Assembly: GCA_009193035.1 (NCBI GenBank)
Contig: SWDT01000011.1
Span: 992,001 to 1,056,000, forward strand
DNA from: Halicephalobus mephisto
Lineage: Eukaryota; Nematoda; Chromadorea; Rhabditida; Panagrolaimidae
DNA: 64,000 nucleotides
Direction of reading: 5' to 3'
In this document: piece by piece, positions 11,352 through 22,780 of the stretch
Layout: the number at the start of each line of letters is the position of its first letter
How positions within the stretch are numbered: position 1 is the first letter of the stretch
Notes under the pieces: generated by a model
What the model saw: only the letters and a program-made list of their open reading frames with translations
The model's database searches: none
Told to the model about the DNA's origin: nothing
Made by a program: the position numbers and the translations under genes

Positions 11352-13335
11352 ATGAATAATTTTAGTTTTACTGTGAAAATCGAAGGAATCGGAGAAATTC
11401 CTTTTGTCGTACTGTATGTGTTTTCTGTAATTGATATTTTGTTGTGTCTGACGTCACTTTTTACGTCTTTGTTAATTTTCAAAGTCGTCTACCGTACTCC
11501 TTTGTTCCATCGAAATTTGTTAATTTTCGCTTCGGGAGTTTTCGGAGCGGCTGTTTTTTCTTCTTTATTTCAATTAATAATGGCCATTTATGGATTTTTC
11601 GATTTTGAAGTTCTGACTTTCGATGAGATTTTTATAAAATCGGGTCCTATGACGATTGTGGAATGGCTCAGAATAGCTTCTTGTGACATATTTCTCGCAG
11701 ATTTTTCTATTTTAATTATCGAAAGAACAATGGCAACTATTTTTTTAAAATCATACGAAAAACGAACAAATGACAGAATATTGATTTTGGCCATCGGTTT
11801 CGCCGTTATTTACGGTATATGTATTTCCACTTCTGTCATCAAAGGCAAGTTTATTTTTTTATTAACATTGGAGACAATGCATGTTTTTGGATGTTGTGTG
11901 CCATGGATCCAAAGTGATATATTTTTTTCTGTGGCCCAAATCCGTCAATATTTCGTTCAATCTAGAAATATTTGTTAGTTAAAAAAACTGAAAAAAATCT
12001 GTTACGAAATACAGTAGAACTTGGATATAAGATACCCCCATTATAGCATATCTCTTGTTATAGCATACAGTGAGTTTGGTTAGTCTGCTTTCAAATTTAT
12101 CCCTACTATAATATATCCTTTCTTATAACATACGCTTTACCCAGTTCTAAGGGGGTACCTTATATCCAAGTTTTGCTGTACAATAGAACTTGGATAAAAG
12201 ATACTTCTGCTATAACATATCTCACGTTATAGCATACACTCTGAATGAGTGAGTTTGGTTAGTATGCTTTCAAATTGACCCCTGTTATAATATATCCTTT
12301 CTTACAACATTCACTTTACCCGACCCTAAAGAGATATCTTATATCCAAGTTCTACTGTATTATGTGCCGTATGCGCGCACCATCCAGAGATTGTGTACCA
12401 TATATGACCCGCGTTGTCCACTATGTGTTAATTATAAAATTTTTAGATTATGCTCCACTTTGGAAACTTTGTGTACTGGTTGGAGTTGTTAGTTTATTTT
12501 CTACAATAACTTTTTTTATTTCTTATTTTGTGAATCTTCGTCGATACAAGAATTCCCTCAGGGGAAACACGGGGACTTACACCTTGAGCGAAAGGTACCA
12601 GCTTTCTGAAAACATCAGATCCATGAAGATACTGTACATTTGCGTGATCGTGATGTCAGTAGGAAACGTGATTTGTATTTCAATTTTATTTTTGAATTTA
12701 TTCATCGGATCCGGAGCAGACTTCATCACGAGGAAAGCCTTCAACATCCTCGTACCTTGTTATTTCATTTGCATAAATTATACGGCCATAAGCAACGTCC
12801 CAATTTGGAAAAGAAACCTCAAACTGTGAGTTCATTGACGTTTACTGAAGGATATAATTAATCCGAATTTTCCGATAATCTTTGGTTTTTTATTTTTATA
12901 ATTCAAAAAATCTAAAATTTCACGAAATTTATTGAAAATTCGGAACATTAGGATTCTGTAGAAACTTCTGAAGTTTTCTAAAAAATCAAAAATTTTCATT
13001 AAAATGATTATTAAAATATTTTTGATTTTTTTGGAAAATCAATTTTGACTTTATTTTTCAATATTTATAACTGTAAAAAATTAATTTTAAATTTTTATAA
13101 TTTTAATCAATTTTAAATTTCTACAGTGATTTTAATTTTCGAGGAAATTCGACGAAAAATTTTGAATTGCAGATTTCTTCGACAAGTTTCTTGCAGAATC
13201 AGCAGAGTAGAGGACTATTCTTCGAAGCCAAATTCCAAAAAAAAATTGACCACTTTGAACGGCAAAGTCATGGTTTTCAGTCACAAAGAAGAAGCAAATC
13301 TTTATTTTCAACAATACAAAAATTCTTGGCAGTAA
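11352..13335 (+). CDS. Serpentine receptor class epsilon (sre A)
   Basis: Three exons, 11352-11844, 12447-12825 and 13173-13335, join in phase to 344 aa. It is a seven-helix chemoreceptor of the nematode Sre family, expected in sensory neuron membranes. Family marks are a first helix near residues 20-46, the end-of-helix-3 motif IERTMATIFLKSYEKR (123-138), the Sre signature YTLSERYQLSENIR (209-222), and a C terminus of the YFQQYKNSW type. Intron 1 begins with GC (AAAG|GCAAGT) rather than GT; codon phase requires this donor. Intron 1 also carries two pogo-like MITEs. Ligand and neuron are unknown. It heads a three-gene tandem sre cluster. Confidence 0.9.
12012..12357. mobile_element. Dimer of pogo-like MITEs in sre A intron 1
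   Basis: Two palindromic elements, 12012-12178 and 12181-12357, are separated and flanked by TA. Ends read CAGTAGAACTTGGATA and, reversed, TATCCAAGTTCTACTG; the inner ends are CAATAGAAC and TTTTGCTG. CAGTAGAAC-like ends with TA duplications are typical of pogo/Tigger (Tc1-mariner) non-autonomous elements. A near-identical dimer lies at 20000-20343. Confidence 0.75.
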
Positions 13336-13352
13336 AATTATAATTTTAAATC

Positions 13353-13411
13353 ACTCTAAATTTGATCAGAACGGCGATGACGTTATCGATCCGGAGAAAT
13401 TTCTAACAGCT
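13353..13411 (+). repeat. Degenerate fragment of the SL1-bearing repeat, inverted
   Basis: The segment with TTTGATCAGAACGGCGATGA resembles the reverse complement of the right part of the repeat at 6770-7135. It lacks the leader-like part. Confidence 0.5.
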
Positions 13412-13469
13412 CCAGAAAAAATTTCGTTGATTGTATTGTTTTTTAAATTTTTTTGCAACTTTAAACTTT

Positions 13470-14560
13470 AACTATCCAATTTTGAGAGTTTCGAAATAAA
13501 CCAAGTGAGATGGAATTGAACACGAACACTCACCACGAAGTCTCCGAAAATCATTACAAAGTCGTTTGTTTTTAAGCGAAAGTAAAAATTGATGCAGAAG
13601 ATAATTCTACAGTAATGTAACAAGCTCCCACCACGAAGTTTGGAGATTGTGATAGGTTTGATCGTGTTCAAACGAAAGTGGGATTAAGTGTCGAAAGCAA
13701 TGTAATACGATGATGAAATCAACTCCTACGAACTTTTACTTTTATGCTTTTATTCCTATTTCGCACTATATCAAATTTACAAACAATACAATTTCAAACT
13801 TAAACAATTTTAATTGTTTGCTGCTTTGATCCATCTGTTTCACTGGTGACGTGCGTAGATGTTAGCCCGGGTTGGTAGGAGGGTCTGTTTCATCACGTCG
13901 AAATCTGTCTTCCGGCATTCGATTTCATCAGCTAGGTCATCCATCCAGCGTGTTCGTGGTCTTCTAAGTGACCTGGTCGTCTTCGGTTTCCAGAGCGTTG
14001 TCAGCTTCGCTAGTTTCACCGCAAACTTCCATTTGCGTTTAAGAGCACTGGTTGCCCAATCAAAGAGATTAGTTCTCTTTCTGATAGTTTTCGAACTGAT
14101 CTCATCTCACAGTCGGGCTCCCAGCATAGCTCTTTCTATTCTTCTTTGGCTTCTGATGAGCTTCAGACCAGCAACTTTTGCAACCATAGAGGACTGCTGG
14201 CTTGATGCACTGTTCGATTAGTCGTTGCTTTAGCTTCATCTCTATCCCATTGGCCTTGAGTAAGTGCCTGTACTTAAAGTATAGCTTTCGACCTGAGCTT
14301 ACTCGCTTTGCAGCTTCCTGTGCATGGTCTCTGGGCCAGGGAATCAATTGTCCGAGGTAGACAAACTGAGTTACCCTCAACTCCTACGAAGTCTCTAAAA
14401 ATCATGATAAATTCGTTCCGAAACAACAGTAGAAATGGATTCTGTAAGGAATCTTATAGTATGACAAAGACAGTTCCTACTGTGAAATTCCTAGAAATCT
14501 TGATAAACTCGTCTGTATCCAAGCAAACTTGAAATAAGTGTTGAAAGCAATGTAAGAAGA
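13470..14560. repeat. Repeat family interrupted by the LINE
   Basis: Outside the LINE, copies of a unit with CACGAAGTCTCCGAAAATCA, CAAACGAAAGTGGGATTAAG and GTTGAAAGCAATGTAA are found at 13520-13730 and 14391-14560. The CAACTCCTACGAA part was the insertion target. Confidence 0.55.
13733..14377 (-). mobile_element. 5'-truncated non-LTR retrotransposon (LINE) fragment
   Basis: On the minus strand, 14380-14102 encodes a reverse-transcriptase tail: FVYLGQLIPWPRDHAQ, then RLIEQCIKPAVLYGCKS, the usual YLG and LLYGCE-like motifs. After frameshifts the frame goes on with RRPRTRWMDDLADEIE, the conserved post-RT part of many nematode LINEs. The insert is flanked by a perfect 13-bp direct repeat, CAACTCCTACGAA, at 13720-13732 and 14378-14390. 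It is therefore a single 5'-truncated insertion, dead through truncation and frameshifts. No poly(A) tail is visible at the 3' end. Confidence 0.85.
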
Positions 14561-14728
14561 AACTTATTTCCATATTGATATTTTATTAACAAAGTTGTTT
14601 TTTTTCTTCCACTATTGTAGATATATTTATTGTGAAACAAATCCATTGTGGAAGAATATGTCGTAAATAAAATCCTAGGCAAAAACATTAATTATGTCAT
14701 AATTTTAGAAAATATAGGTAATAACTAT

Positions 14729-15200
14729 ACACAAAAAAGTTATGTTAAAACGGCTCTAATGTATTGGATGTATCATATTTAATACATCGGTGCGCTGAAT
14801 ATAATGCATCTGATACATTGGAACTATTTTAATGTATCGATACATAAAATACAATGTACGTGATACATTGGAACTATTTTAATGTATCGATAATATTATA
14901 TACAATGTACTGAGGTAAACTTCATACATCGATACATAAAATACAATGTACGTGATACAGTAGAACTGTTTTAATGTATTCATACATTGTATAAAATGCA
15001 CTGATAACATACTTAATGGATGAGTGTAGTGAGTATAATGTATCTGATATATAAGAACTGTTTTAATGTATCGATAATATTATATACAATGTACTGAGGT
15101 AAACTTCATACATCGATACATAAAATACAATGTACGTGATACAGTAGAACTGTTTTAATATATCGATAATATATATAAAATGTGCCTATTTTTGCGTGCA
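14729..15200. mobile_element. MITE-like element, ACACAAAAA ends (copy 3)
   Basis: Starts ACACAAAAAAGTTATG and ends TATTTTTGCGTGC. An approximately 180-bp internal segment (TCGATAATATTATATACAAT and onward) is repeated at 14887 and 15069, showing internal growth by duplication. Confidence 0.5.
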
Positions 15201-15950
15201 GAGATACCAATTTTTCAAAATCTTCAATTTCAAACTTAACAGTTTGATTTGAATTCGAACTTTTCGAATATCGAATCTGACAATTCGATTAAAATTTGGA
15301 TCCTTCGAATTTCGAACTTGAATTTGTTCAAAATCGACAGCTCTGGTGGTGATTTATTTTATTATTATTGTAATTTCTGAAATTTTTGTAGTTACTGTAA
15401 TTTGTCGTTTGTTATATTATTTCGTAATTCAAAAATCGATTTTAACTTTTGCAGACGGGAAATTTCGAAATTTTTCTTTTACTAAACAAAAAAATACAAA
15501 ATTTTCTACCTTAATTTTCAATATTTACATATCGAACTTGAGATTTGAACTTTTAAAAGATTTTTGAACGATGAATATCTTTGAAAAATTAGTTTATTTT
15601 GTGATGATGAATGACGTCATTGTGACGTCCAGTACTGTTGTTCAATTGATGTTTGATTATTTTATTTGAAAATTAATTTATTAAATTACTATGGATAATA
15701 TTATTTACAGTAGTACTTGCTATGACAGCATGGGAAACAAAGTTAACAAATAAATTTTGGTACTTTATTTAATAAATTTGAAGCATTTCAAAAAGCTAAT
15801 TCAAATGCTTTTCAAAAAAACAAAAATTATTTATGTTAAACAAAGTTAAAAAGTTACCTGCTGTGGTGCAGACCGTTCTTGAAAGTTCGCTTCCTGAACT
15901 TCTTTATTCCAAACGATATAAAATTGTAAAAAGAAGCATAATAACAATTC
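15201..15950. other. Spacer with two cAMP-response-type sites
   Basis: No convincing gene. TGACGTCA (15612-15619) and TGACGTC (15623-15629) lie 11 bp apart. They are about 1.95 kb before sre B, so a link to it is uncertain. The plus-strand ORF at 15346-15567 starts at GTG and has no family marks. Confidence 0.35.
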
Positions 15951-15959
15951 CTCCAAAGT

Positions 15960-16445
15960 AACTAACTTCATAAAACAGTTTTAATCTATCAGATACATTA
16001 TGTTTAATATATCAACATCAATTTAATGCACTGATGCATTGAATATAGTGTATCTAATACATCAGAGTCGTTTTAGTGTATTGAAATATTGAATACAGTG
16101 TATCCGATACATCAGAGTTGTTTTAATGTATTGAAATATTGAATATAATGTATCTAATACATCACAATGGTTTCTATATATTCATACATTGAATATAATA
16201 TAGCTAATACACCAGAACTATTTCAATATATTCATACATTGAATATAGTGCATTCGATATTAACTTAATGTATATATTATTGAATATAATGTATCTAATA
16301 CAACTGAACCGTTTTAATGTACCCATACATTATATATAATCCATCGATATCTTCCTTAATATATCGATGCATTGAATATAATGTATCTGATACAGCAGAA
16401 TCGTTTCAATATATCCATACATTGTGTACCATGTATCTTTTTTGT
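15960..16445. mobile_element. MITE-like element (copy 4), left end unclear
   Basis: Same minisatellite interior as the other copies (ACATTGAATATAATGTATCT, repeated) and the same right end, TCTTTTTTGTGTAT. I could not place the left ACACAAAAA end. Confidence 0.45.
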
Positions 16446-17565
16446 GTATCATGGTCGACTTTGTAACGAAAATTGACTTCAGTATCTTCATGGATTATTT
16501 TCAATTTTAACTTGTACTTTGGACTAGAGACCAATGAACTCATGATTTACAGAAACTTCTCAATAAGAGTTAATTTAATTTTTTAGAATTATTTTTGGTG
16601 TAAATTATTATTTTTGTTTTAAATTAAATTTATCGTGATTTTTGAAGACTGTAACTGGAATTGGTTTTATATTTTGTAACGACTCCTCTAAGAGTACTGA
16701 ACGAGATAACCCCGACTTTGTTCCTCGACGAAGCAACCAGGTATAAGTTGAATAACCTAAGGAATCGGGACGTTGATTAAATTATTTTCAATAACGAAAA
16801 AAATAATTTAATAAAAAAAGACCATATGTGCTGTGATATTTCTCATTTCGAAGCTATCTGGAGTCCAAACTACGCAAAAATAACATTTTTAAATTGGAGA
16901 AATACATAATTTGAATTTTTAAACAAATGAAAAAATTCTTCGATAATTTTTATTTTTAACTTTATCAAAAATATATGTTATTTTTATACGAAAATATGCA
17001 TAAAAAAGATAAAAAAGACCTGTAGATTTTGAATATATAAAAATACCAAATACAAATCGTCACTATTATGTTCTAATTTTCGTCACGAATGTTAAATATT
17101 TGTGAAAAATATGATAATTCTGTCACATTTTGCAATTTTTAGAAACTTAAAAGTTACACTTTTGGTGTAAAGTTGATTCTTGTTAATTAACTATAATATA
17201 TAAAAAAATATAACTTTTAACTCACTAACAAATACAAATCACCACTATTACTTTTTAATTTTCGTTAAAAATATTAAATATTCTTAAAAATGTGACGATT
17301 GTGTTAAATTTCGCAATTTTTAGAAACTTAAAAGTTACGTTTTTGTGTAATAAAAAGATTACTACATTTGAAAAATAAAAATTACAGTACTTTGTTCGAG
17401 GTTTTGTATTACTGTAGAATGAAAACATTTGTTTTTAGAACCTTTTCGAATATCTTCCATTTTGTTTTTTTAAAAGAAATTTACAGTGTATACTGTAGAA
17501 AAAAGGCGGAGTTTTATTTAAACGATAAAGTTCTCTAAGATTTTAATTTTTAAAATTCATCTAAA
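16446..17565. other. Spacer upstream of sre B
   Basis: AT-rich sequence with a diverged approximately 180-bp duplication (AATACAAATCGTCACTATTA at about 17050 and AATACAAATCACCACTATTA at about 17230). No gene seen. Confidence 0.4.
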
Positions 17566-20500
17566 ATGGAAAAAATTTTAAAAATTGGACTGATTATTGA
17601 AAATTTTCTTTTTGTTTTTAATATTTTATCATTTTTCTTCTCTTGTGTGGCCTTTTACGTGTTCATTTCCTCAGGGCATCTTCACCGGAACCTGCAGACG
17701 GTCGTTGCGAACATGCTGATCTCGGCCCATGTCGTGATATTCAGCCAGGAATTCCTCATTATCGGAATGAAGAACTGTAATAATATTGAAAATTGTAAGT
17801 TTTAAAAAATTAAAAATTATAATAAAAAAATTTATAAAATTTTTTCAAAACCAATTTTTAGAAGTTTTTAGAAACTTAGAATTCTAGATTTCTGATGTTT
17901 CTGGAGGATTTTAGAAATTTCAGAATTTTCGATTTTCAGAAATTTTTTAAGTTTATTTAATTTTGGAAGATTTTAGAAAATTCAGAATCTTGTATGATAT
18001 TCGAATTTTTGCAAATTAAAATTCAAAGTTGTTGCAAAATTGTAACAACGAGAAACAATGGATTTAGTGGTAATTTTAAAAGTAAAAAAATTTGTGGTTT
18101 AACGAAAAAAGAGAAATCTATGGATTCGTCATTTCGGACAAATTGGAGAACTGTTCGAAATGCTGTCTTTTCTTTGATTTATTCCGAACTCAAACTTGGG
18201 TAGTTAACTATTATAAACAAGTTATAAAATACAAATATAATACGATCGAAAAACCTTTGTTAAAACTGTTAGTAGTCTCTCTGGATTGGTGACAGTACTG
18301 CCGTTTCGATCAAATATATCCTATTTTCAACTATTTAACTAACTTATTTTCATTAAATATTGTTCGAAAAGGTGTCTTCGATTTATTCCGAACTCAAACT
18401 TGGGTAATTAAATATCATAAACAAGTTATAAAATACAAATATAATACGATTGATAAATCTTTGTTAAGACTGTTAACAGTCTTTCTGGATCGGTGACAGT
18501 ATCGCCGTTTTGATTAGGAACTTTGACGTAGACAACTGTTTTTCCTCCAAAATACTGGCAAAATTAACTTTATTGTTTTTATAATATAAATAATTTATAT
18601 AAAATCCTACTGTCATATTTCCGTTTCAGGTTTCGATCATCCTGACGGTTTTCTGAAGACGCATTTTCAGTTGGAATTAATAAAGTTCATTGCGGAAGTG
18701 ACTTACATGACCACGACCAGTTGTGTCTTGATAGAAAGGGCTTGTGCCACGATCACGATGACGAAATACGAAAACACCGGAATGATCCCCTTTATCCTCC
18801 TGGATGTCTGTCATTGGTTGTTGTCCGTCTTCATCGGATACTGTATAATAAACCTTCAAATGACTTTTTTAATATTTTTCTGTATGGTTTTGTTTATAAT
18901 TCTTCCAACAATCGGATATTACTACACTGTCTGGATCAACGTCAGAAGATACAAGAAATCAACTACGGTAGGCACCAGCTACACCCTGTCGGAGAGGTAC
19001 ATGCTCTCTCAAAACATAAAAACGGCGAAGTTGTTTCGTTACTTGGTCATGGCAGCTATGATCTGCAACTTTTATGCCTGTGTTGTAAGTTAACGTTACA
19101 GTAATCGAAACTTGCTAGAGTCCAAGTAGAAGTTTCTAAAACTTTTAGAATCTCATAAAAGCTTCTGGAGGTTCTTAAATATGATAGAAATTTTTGAAAC
19201 TTTTAGAATCTCACAAAAGCTTCTGGAGATTCTTAAATATGATAGAAGTTTCTAAAACTTTTTAGAATCTCACAGAAGCTTCTGGAAATTTTCCAACATT
19301 TCAGAATTCTTTTAAAATCTTAAAAGTTTCTGAAAATTTCCAGAATCGCATAGAAGTTTCTGGAACATCTTAGAATCATATAAAACTTTCCAAAATCTCA
19401 TAGGAACTTCTAAAAACTTTTTAGAATCTCATAGAAGTTTTCTAAATTTTCCAAAACTTCATAGAAATTTCTGAAAATTTCCAGAATGTTCTAAAATTTA
19501 ATAAAAATTTAAAACATCTGAAATTTCAAATTCTAGAAATTTTAATTGAATTCGTGTCGGGACCGTTTTTTGACAAGATTTATTTTTGACTTTTACATAC
19601 CTCAAAAATCTCTCGTTAGTCCTCAGGGTGTTTCTTCTCGAGACCAACGCTGTGTGGACTTACATTTTAATGGAGACGTCCACGATCCAGCAGAATCACT
19701 TTGTATAAATTTTTGTTTTTAAATTTTACAATAATTAAGTTTTTGATTTTCAGCACTTTTCTGTGACAAGATTCATCAATGAACTACACGTCAAATACGT
19801 CTTCAGATTACTGTTCGACGTGATGATCACTTTTTATACCGTATTCTATCCATTGCTGGTCCTATATGTCGATCGGTCATGGATGACAAAATTAAACAAA
19901 TTCACATCCAGGTCTGTGAAAATTTTGATCGAAAACGGCAATTTATTTTTGACGAAGTAGTGTGATGTTAGTTGTGATTATTTTTAATTTATAAAAATAC
20001 AGTAGAACTTGGATAAAAGATACTCCCGCTATAACATATCTCACGTTATAGCATACAGTGAGTTTGGTTAGTCTACTTTCAAATTTACCCCTGTTATAAT
20101 ATATCCTTTCTTATAATATACGCTTTACCCGGTTCTAAGGGGTACCTTATATCCAAGTTTTGATGTACAATAGAACTTGGACATAAAATACCGCCACTAT
20201 AACATATGTCTTGTGATAGCATACGGTCTGAATGAGTGAGTTTGGTTAGTCTACTTTCAAATTTGCCCCTGTTATAATATATCTTCTCTTACAACATACG
20301 CTTTCCCGACCCTAAAGAGATATCTTATATCCAAGTTCTACTGTAGTTCCATATATAGTCATTAATCCTCGAGGGTAGACAGCAGGTATATACCTACTGT
20401 AGCGCCAGGACTGATATACAAAACACCACGTTTTCTGTTATGCAAAGAGTACACTGTAAAGCAGTTACTGAATTTCTCAGGGACTTTCGTGCTGGGAGCC

Positions 20501-21048
20501 CTCTCACGATGTTTTAAATTTTCGAAATTATCCAGAGTTATTTATTTATTTTCGATCAGTACTCTGATCTAGAGAGTTTTGGAGTTACTTAAGGAAAAAA
20601 TAGTTTCAAAACGTTTATTACGAAATAATCATCAAGCAAAATCTAAATTTTTAAATGAGTTATTTTATTTTCTAAAAACTTGAAAATTTCATGTTGAGAT
20701 CGTTTTATAAAAAGTTCATATATGATTTATTTGAAAAATCATGTGATTTCGAAATCATTATTGTACAAAATCCAAATTTTGCATTATTTTAATTTTTGAA
20801 AATTTCTAAAATTTCATAAAAATGTTTATTTTTGACTTTTGTAATGTGATTTTTAACTGTATTTTTGTAGATTTTTTAACAGAAGAACTGGTACCGTAAC
20901 GCCTTTTGTGAACTACAAGCCGATAAGCCAATGGAGTACGGAAAACTTGAGAAGGAGCGACGGCCGCCAGATGGTCTTCACCGTCGACATTCAGCAGCAA
21001 ATTTATTTCCAACAATTAAGGAAAACTTGGAATTTAAAACGGAAATAA
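17566..21048 (+). CDS. Serpentine receptor class epsilon (sre B), possible frameshift
   Basis: Five exons: 17566-17794, 18630-19084, 19627-19702, 19754-19911 and 20871-21048. They give about 364 aa. Sre marks are IERACATITMTKYEN after helix 3, the signature SYTLSERYMLSQNIK, the acidic ETNAVWTYILMET stretch, and the C terminus IYFQQLRKTW. All junctions but one agree in phase. Exon 2 ends in phase 0 (TGTGTT|GTAAGT), whereas exon 3, whose frame reads VFLLETNAVW, needs a phase-2 entry. Summed exon length is one base more than a multiple of three, as if one T had been added at the exon 2 donor. Either this is a recent pseudogene, an assembly error, or an unusual junction is used. Intron 1 carries the SL1-bearing repeat. 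Confidence 0.8.
18150..18520 (-). repeat. SL1-bearing dimeric repeat in sre B intron 1
   Basis: Two units whose leader-like parts, at 18189-18210 and 18393-18414 on the minus strand, are again 204 bp apart. They differ from SL1 at four and two positions. The connecting sequence (TATCCTATTTTCAACTATTT and onward) is nearly identical to that at 6930-6970, so the two loci share one approximately 370-bp element. Confidence 0.75.
20000..20343. mobile_element. Second dimer of pogo-like MITEs
   Basis: Copies at 20000-20165 and 20168-20343, joined and flanked by TA, with the same end variants as the dimer at 12012-12357 (inner ends TTTTGATG and CAATAGAAC). It lies in the last intron of sre B. Confidence 0.75.
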
Positions 21049-21158
21049 TTTTCCATAAATCCGGGTTTTTAGTGAATTATGTTTCATTTCGTAATTGTCA
21101 AAATTTATGTTTTATTTTTGAAAATTTTTGGTGTGAGAAAATTAGATAAAAACACAAA

Positions 21159-22060
21159 TTTCATACATAATAAATTACGATTTTAGGTAACTTGAATTTT
21201 AAAAAGTTCTTTTATATTTTATAGATTACTTTATAAATATTTAGAATCCATTGTTAATTTTTCTTTATTAATTTTCTAAAATAGTAAAACTGAATAAGAA
21301 AAGTGAAATTTCATACATCATAAATTTCGATTTTAGGTAACTTGAATTTTAAAAAGTTATTTTATATTTTATAGATTACTTGATAAATATTTAGAATCCG
21401 CTGTTAATTTTTCTTTAATATTTTTCTAAAATAGTAAAACTGAATAAGAAAAGTGAAATTTCATACATCATAAATTACGATTTTAGGTAACTTGAATTTA
21501 AAAAGTTATTTTATATTTTATAGATTACAGTCGACTCTCGATTTTACGTCACTTGATTCTACGTAATTTTTTTGGTCTTGGCAAAATTTCTTTCAAAATA
21601 ACGTAAATTGACTCTTGATTTAATATAATTTTTGTCCGATTCCTTGGATTACGGTATATCGGGCGTCAACTGTATTTGATAATTATTCAGAATCCATTGT
21701 TAATTTTTCTTCATTAATTTTCTAAAATAGTGAAACTAGATAAGAAAAGTGAAATTTCATACATCACAAATTACGATTTTAGGTAACTTGAATTTTAAAA
21801 AATTACTTTATATTTTATAGATTACTTGATAAATATTCAGAATCCATTGTTAATTTTTCTTTAATATTTTTCTAAAATAGTAGAATTGAATAAGAAAAGT
21901 AAAATTTCATACATCACAAATTTCGATTTTAGGTAACTTGAATTTTAAAAAGTTACTTTATATTTTATAGATTACTTGATAAATATTCAGAATTCGTTGT
22001 TAATTTTTCTTTATTAATTTTCTAAAACAATAAAACTGAATAAAAACACAAATTTCATAT
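21159..22060. repeat. Tandem repeat, 150-bp unit, six copies
   Basis: TTTCATAC starts at 21159, 21309, 21459, 21755, 21905 and 22053. Spacing is 150 bp except for one gap of 296 bp, which is a unit plus an inserted MITE. The unit includes CGATTTTAGGTAACTTGAAT and TTAGAATCCATTGTTAATTT. Confidence 0.9.
21528..21672. mobile_element. Pogo-like MITE inserted in the 150-bp array
   Basis: A 145-bp element starting CAGTCGACTCTCGATTTTAC and ending, read inverted, CAGTTGACGCCCGATATACC. It is flanked by TA on both sides and splits one 150-bp unit. It has no ORF. Confidence 0.8.
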
Positions 22061-22780
22061 ATCATTTGACAAAATTTTGAAATTACTTCAAAAAAGTTAT
22101 ATTTTGTAAATTATCGGATATGTACTAAAATTTTACTGTTTTTTCTTTAATATCATTTGAAATAAGAAAATTAAATAAAAAATAAATTTTTATATTGTCT
22201 AAGAAACCAAAAAAATTTCAGCTGTTGAAATTTAAAATTTCATTTTTAATCATAAATTTCTACTTTAATTTTTCGATTTTAAATTTTTTCATAAATAAAT
22301 TTATTTCATGATGTAATTTCACCTGTTTAATTTTTCCCTAAAAAAATAATTTAAAATTAAAAAACAAAAATTAAAAACTTTACAGACTAATTCGATTTAA
22401 AACATTTTTATTTAAATTTTATTTTTTTCTAAATTAAAAATTTTATTTTATTTTATTTTTTTTAATTAAAAATTTTATTTTATTTTATTTTTATTAAAAA
22501 TTATATTTATTTAAATTTTACTTTTTTTAAAAATTATGTTTATTTAAATTTTATTTTTTTTTAAATTATGTTTATTTAAATCTTATTTTTTGTGGATTCT
22601 TTTTATTCAAAAAAATTATTTAAATTTTACTTTTTTTTAAATTAAAAATTTCCTTTATTTAAATTTTTGTAAAATTAAGAATTTTATTTTTTTTAAATTT
22701 TATATTTTTTTAAAATTAAATTTGAAATTTTGTTTTAAAAAGATTTATTTTCTTTAATTTATTATTTTTTAGGATTTCTG
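22061..22780. other. Low-complexity A/T tract before sre C
   Basis: Long runs of TTTAAATTTTATTTTTTT. An acceptor TTTTTTAG lies eight bases before the sre C start, fitting a trans-spliced leader. No other signal. Confidence 0.5.

Noticed and set aside
15346..15567. Plus-strand 73-codon ORF with a hydrophobic start
   Set aside because: Starts at GTG, not ATG; no family marks and no supporting splice sites.
18677..19104. ORFs in other frames over sre B exon 2
   Set aside because: Shadows. The frame with IERACATITM and YTLSERYMLS is the family-supported one.
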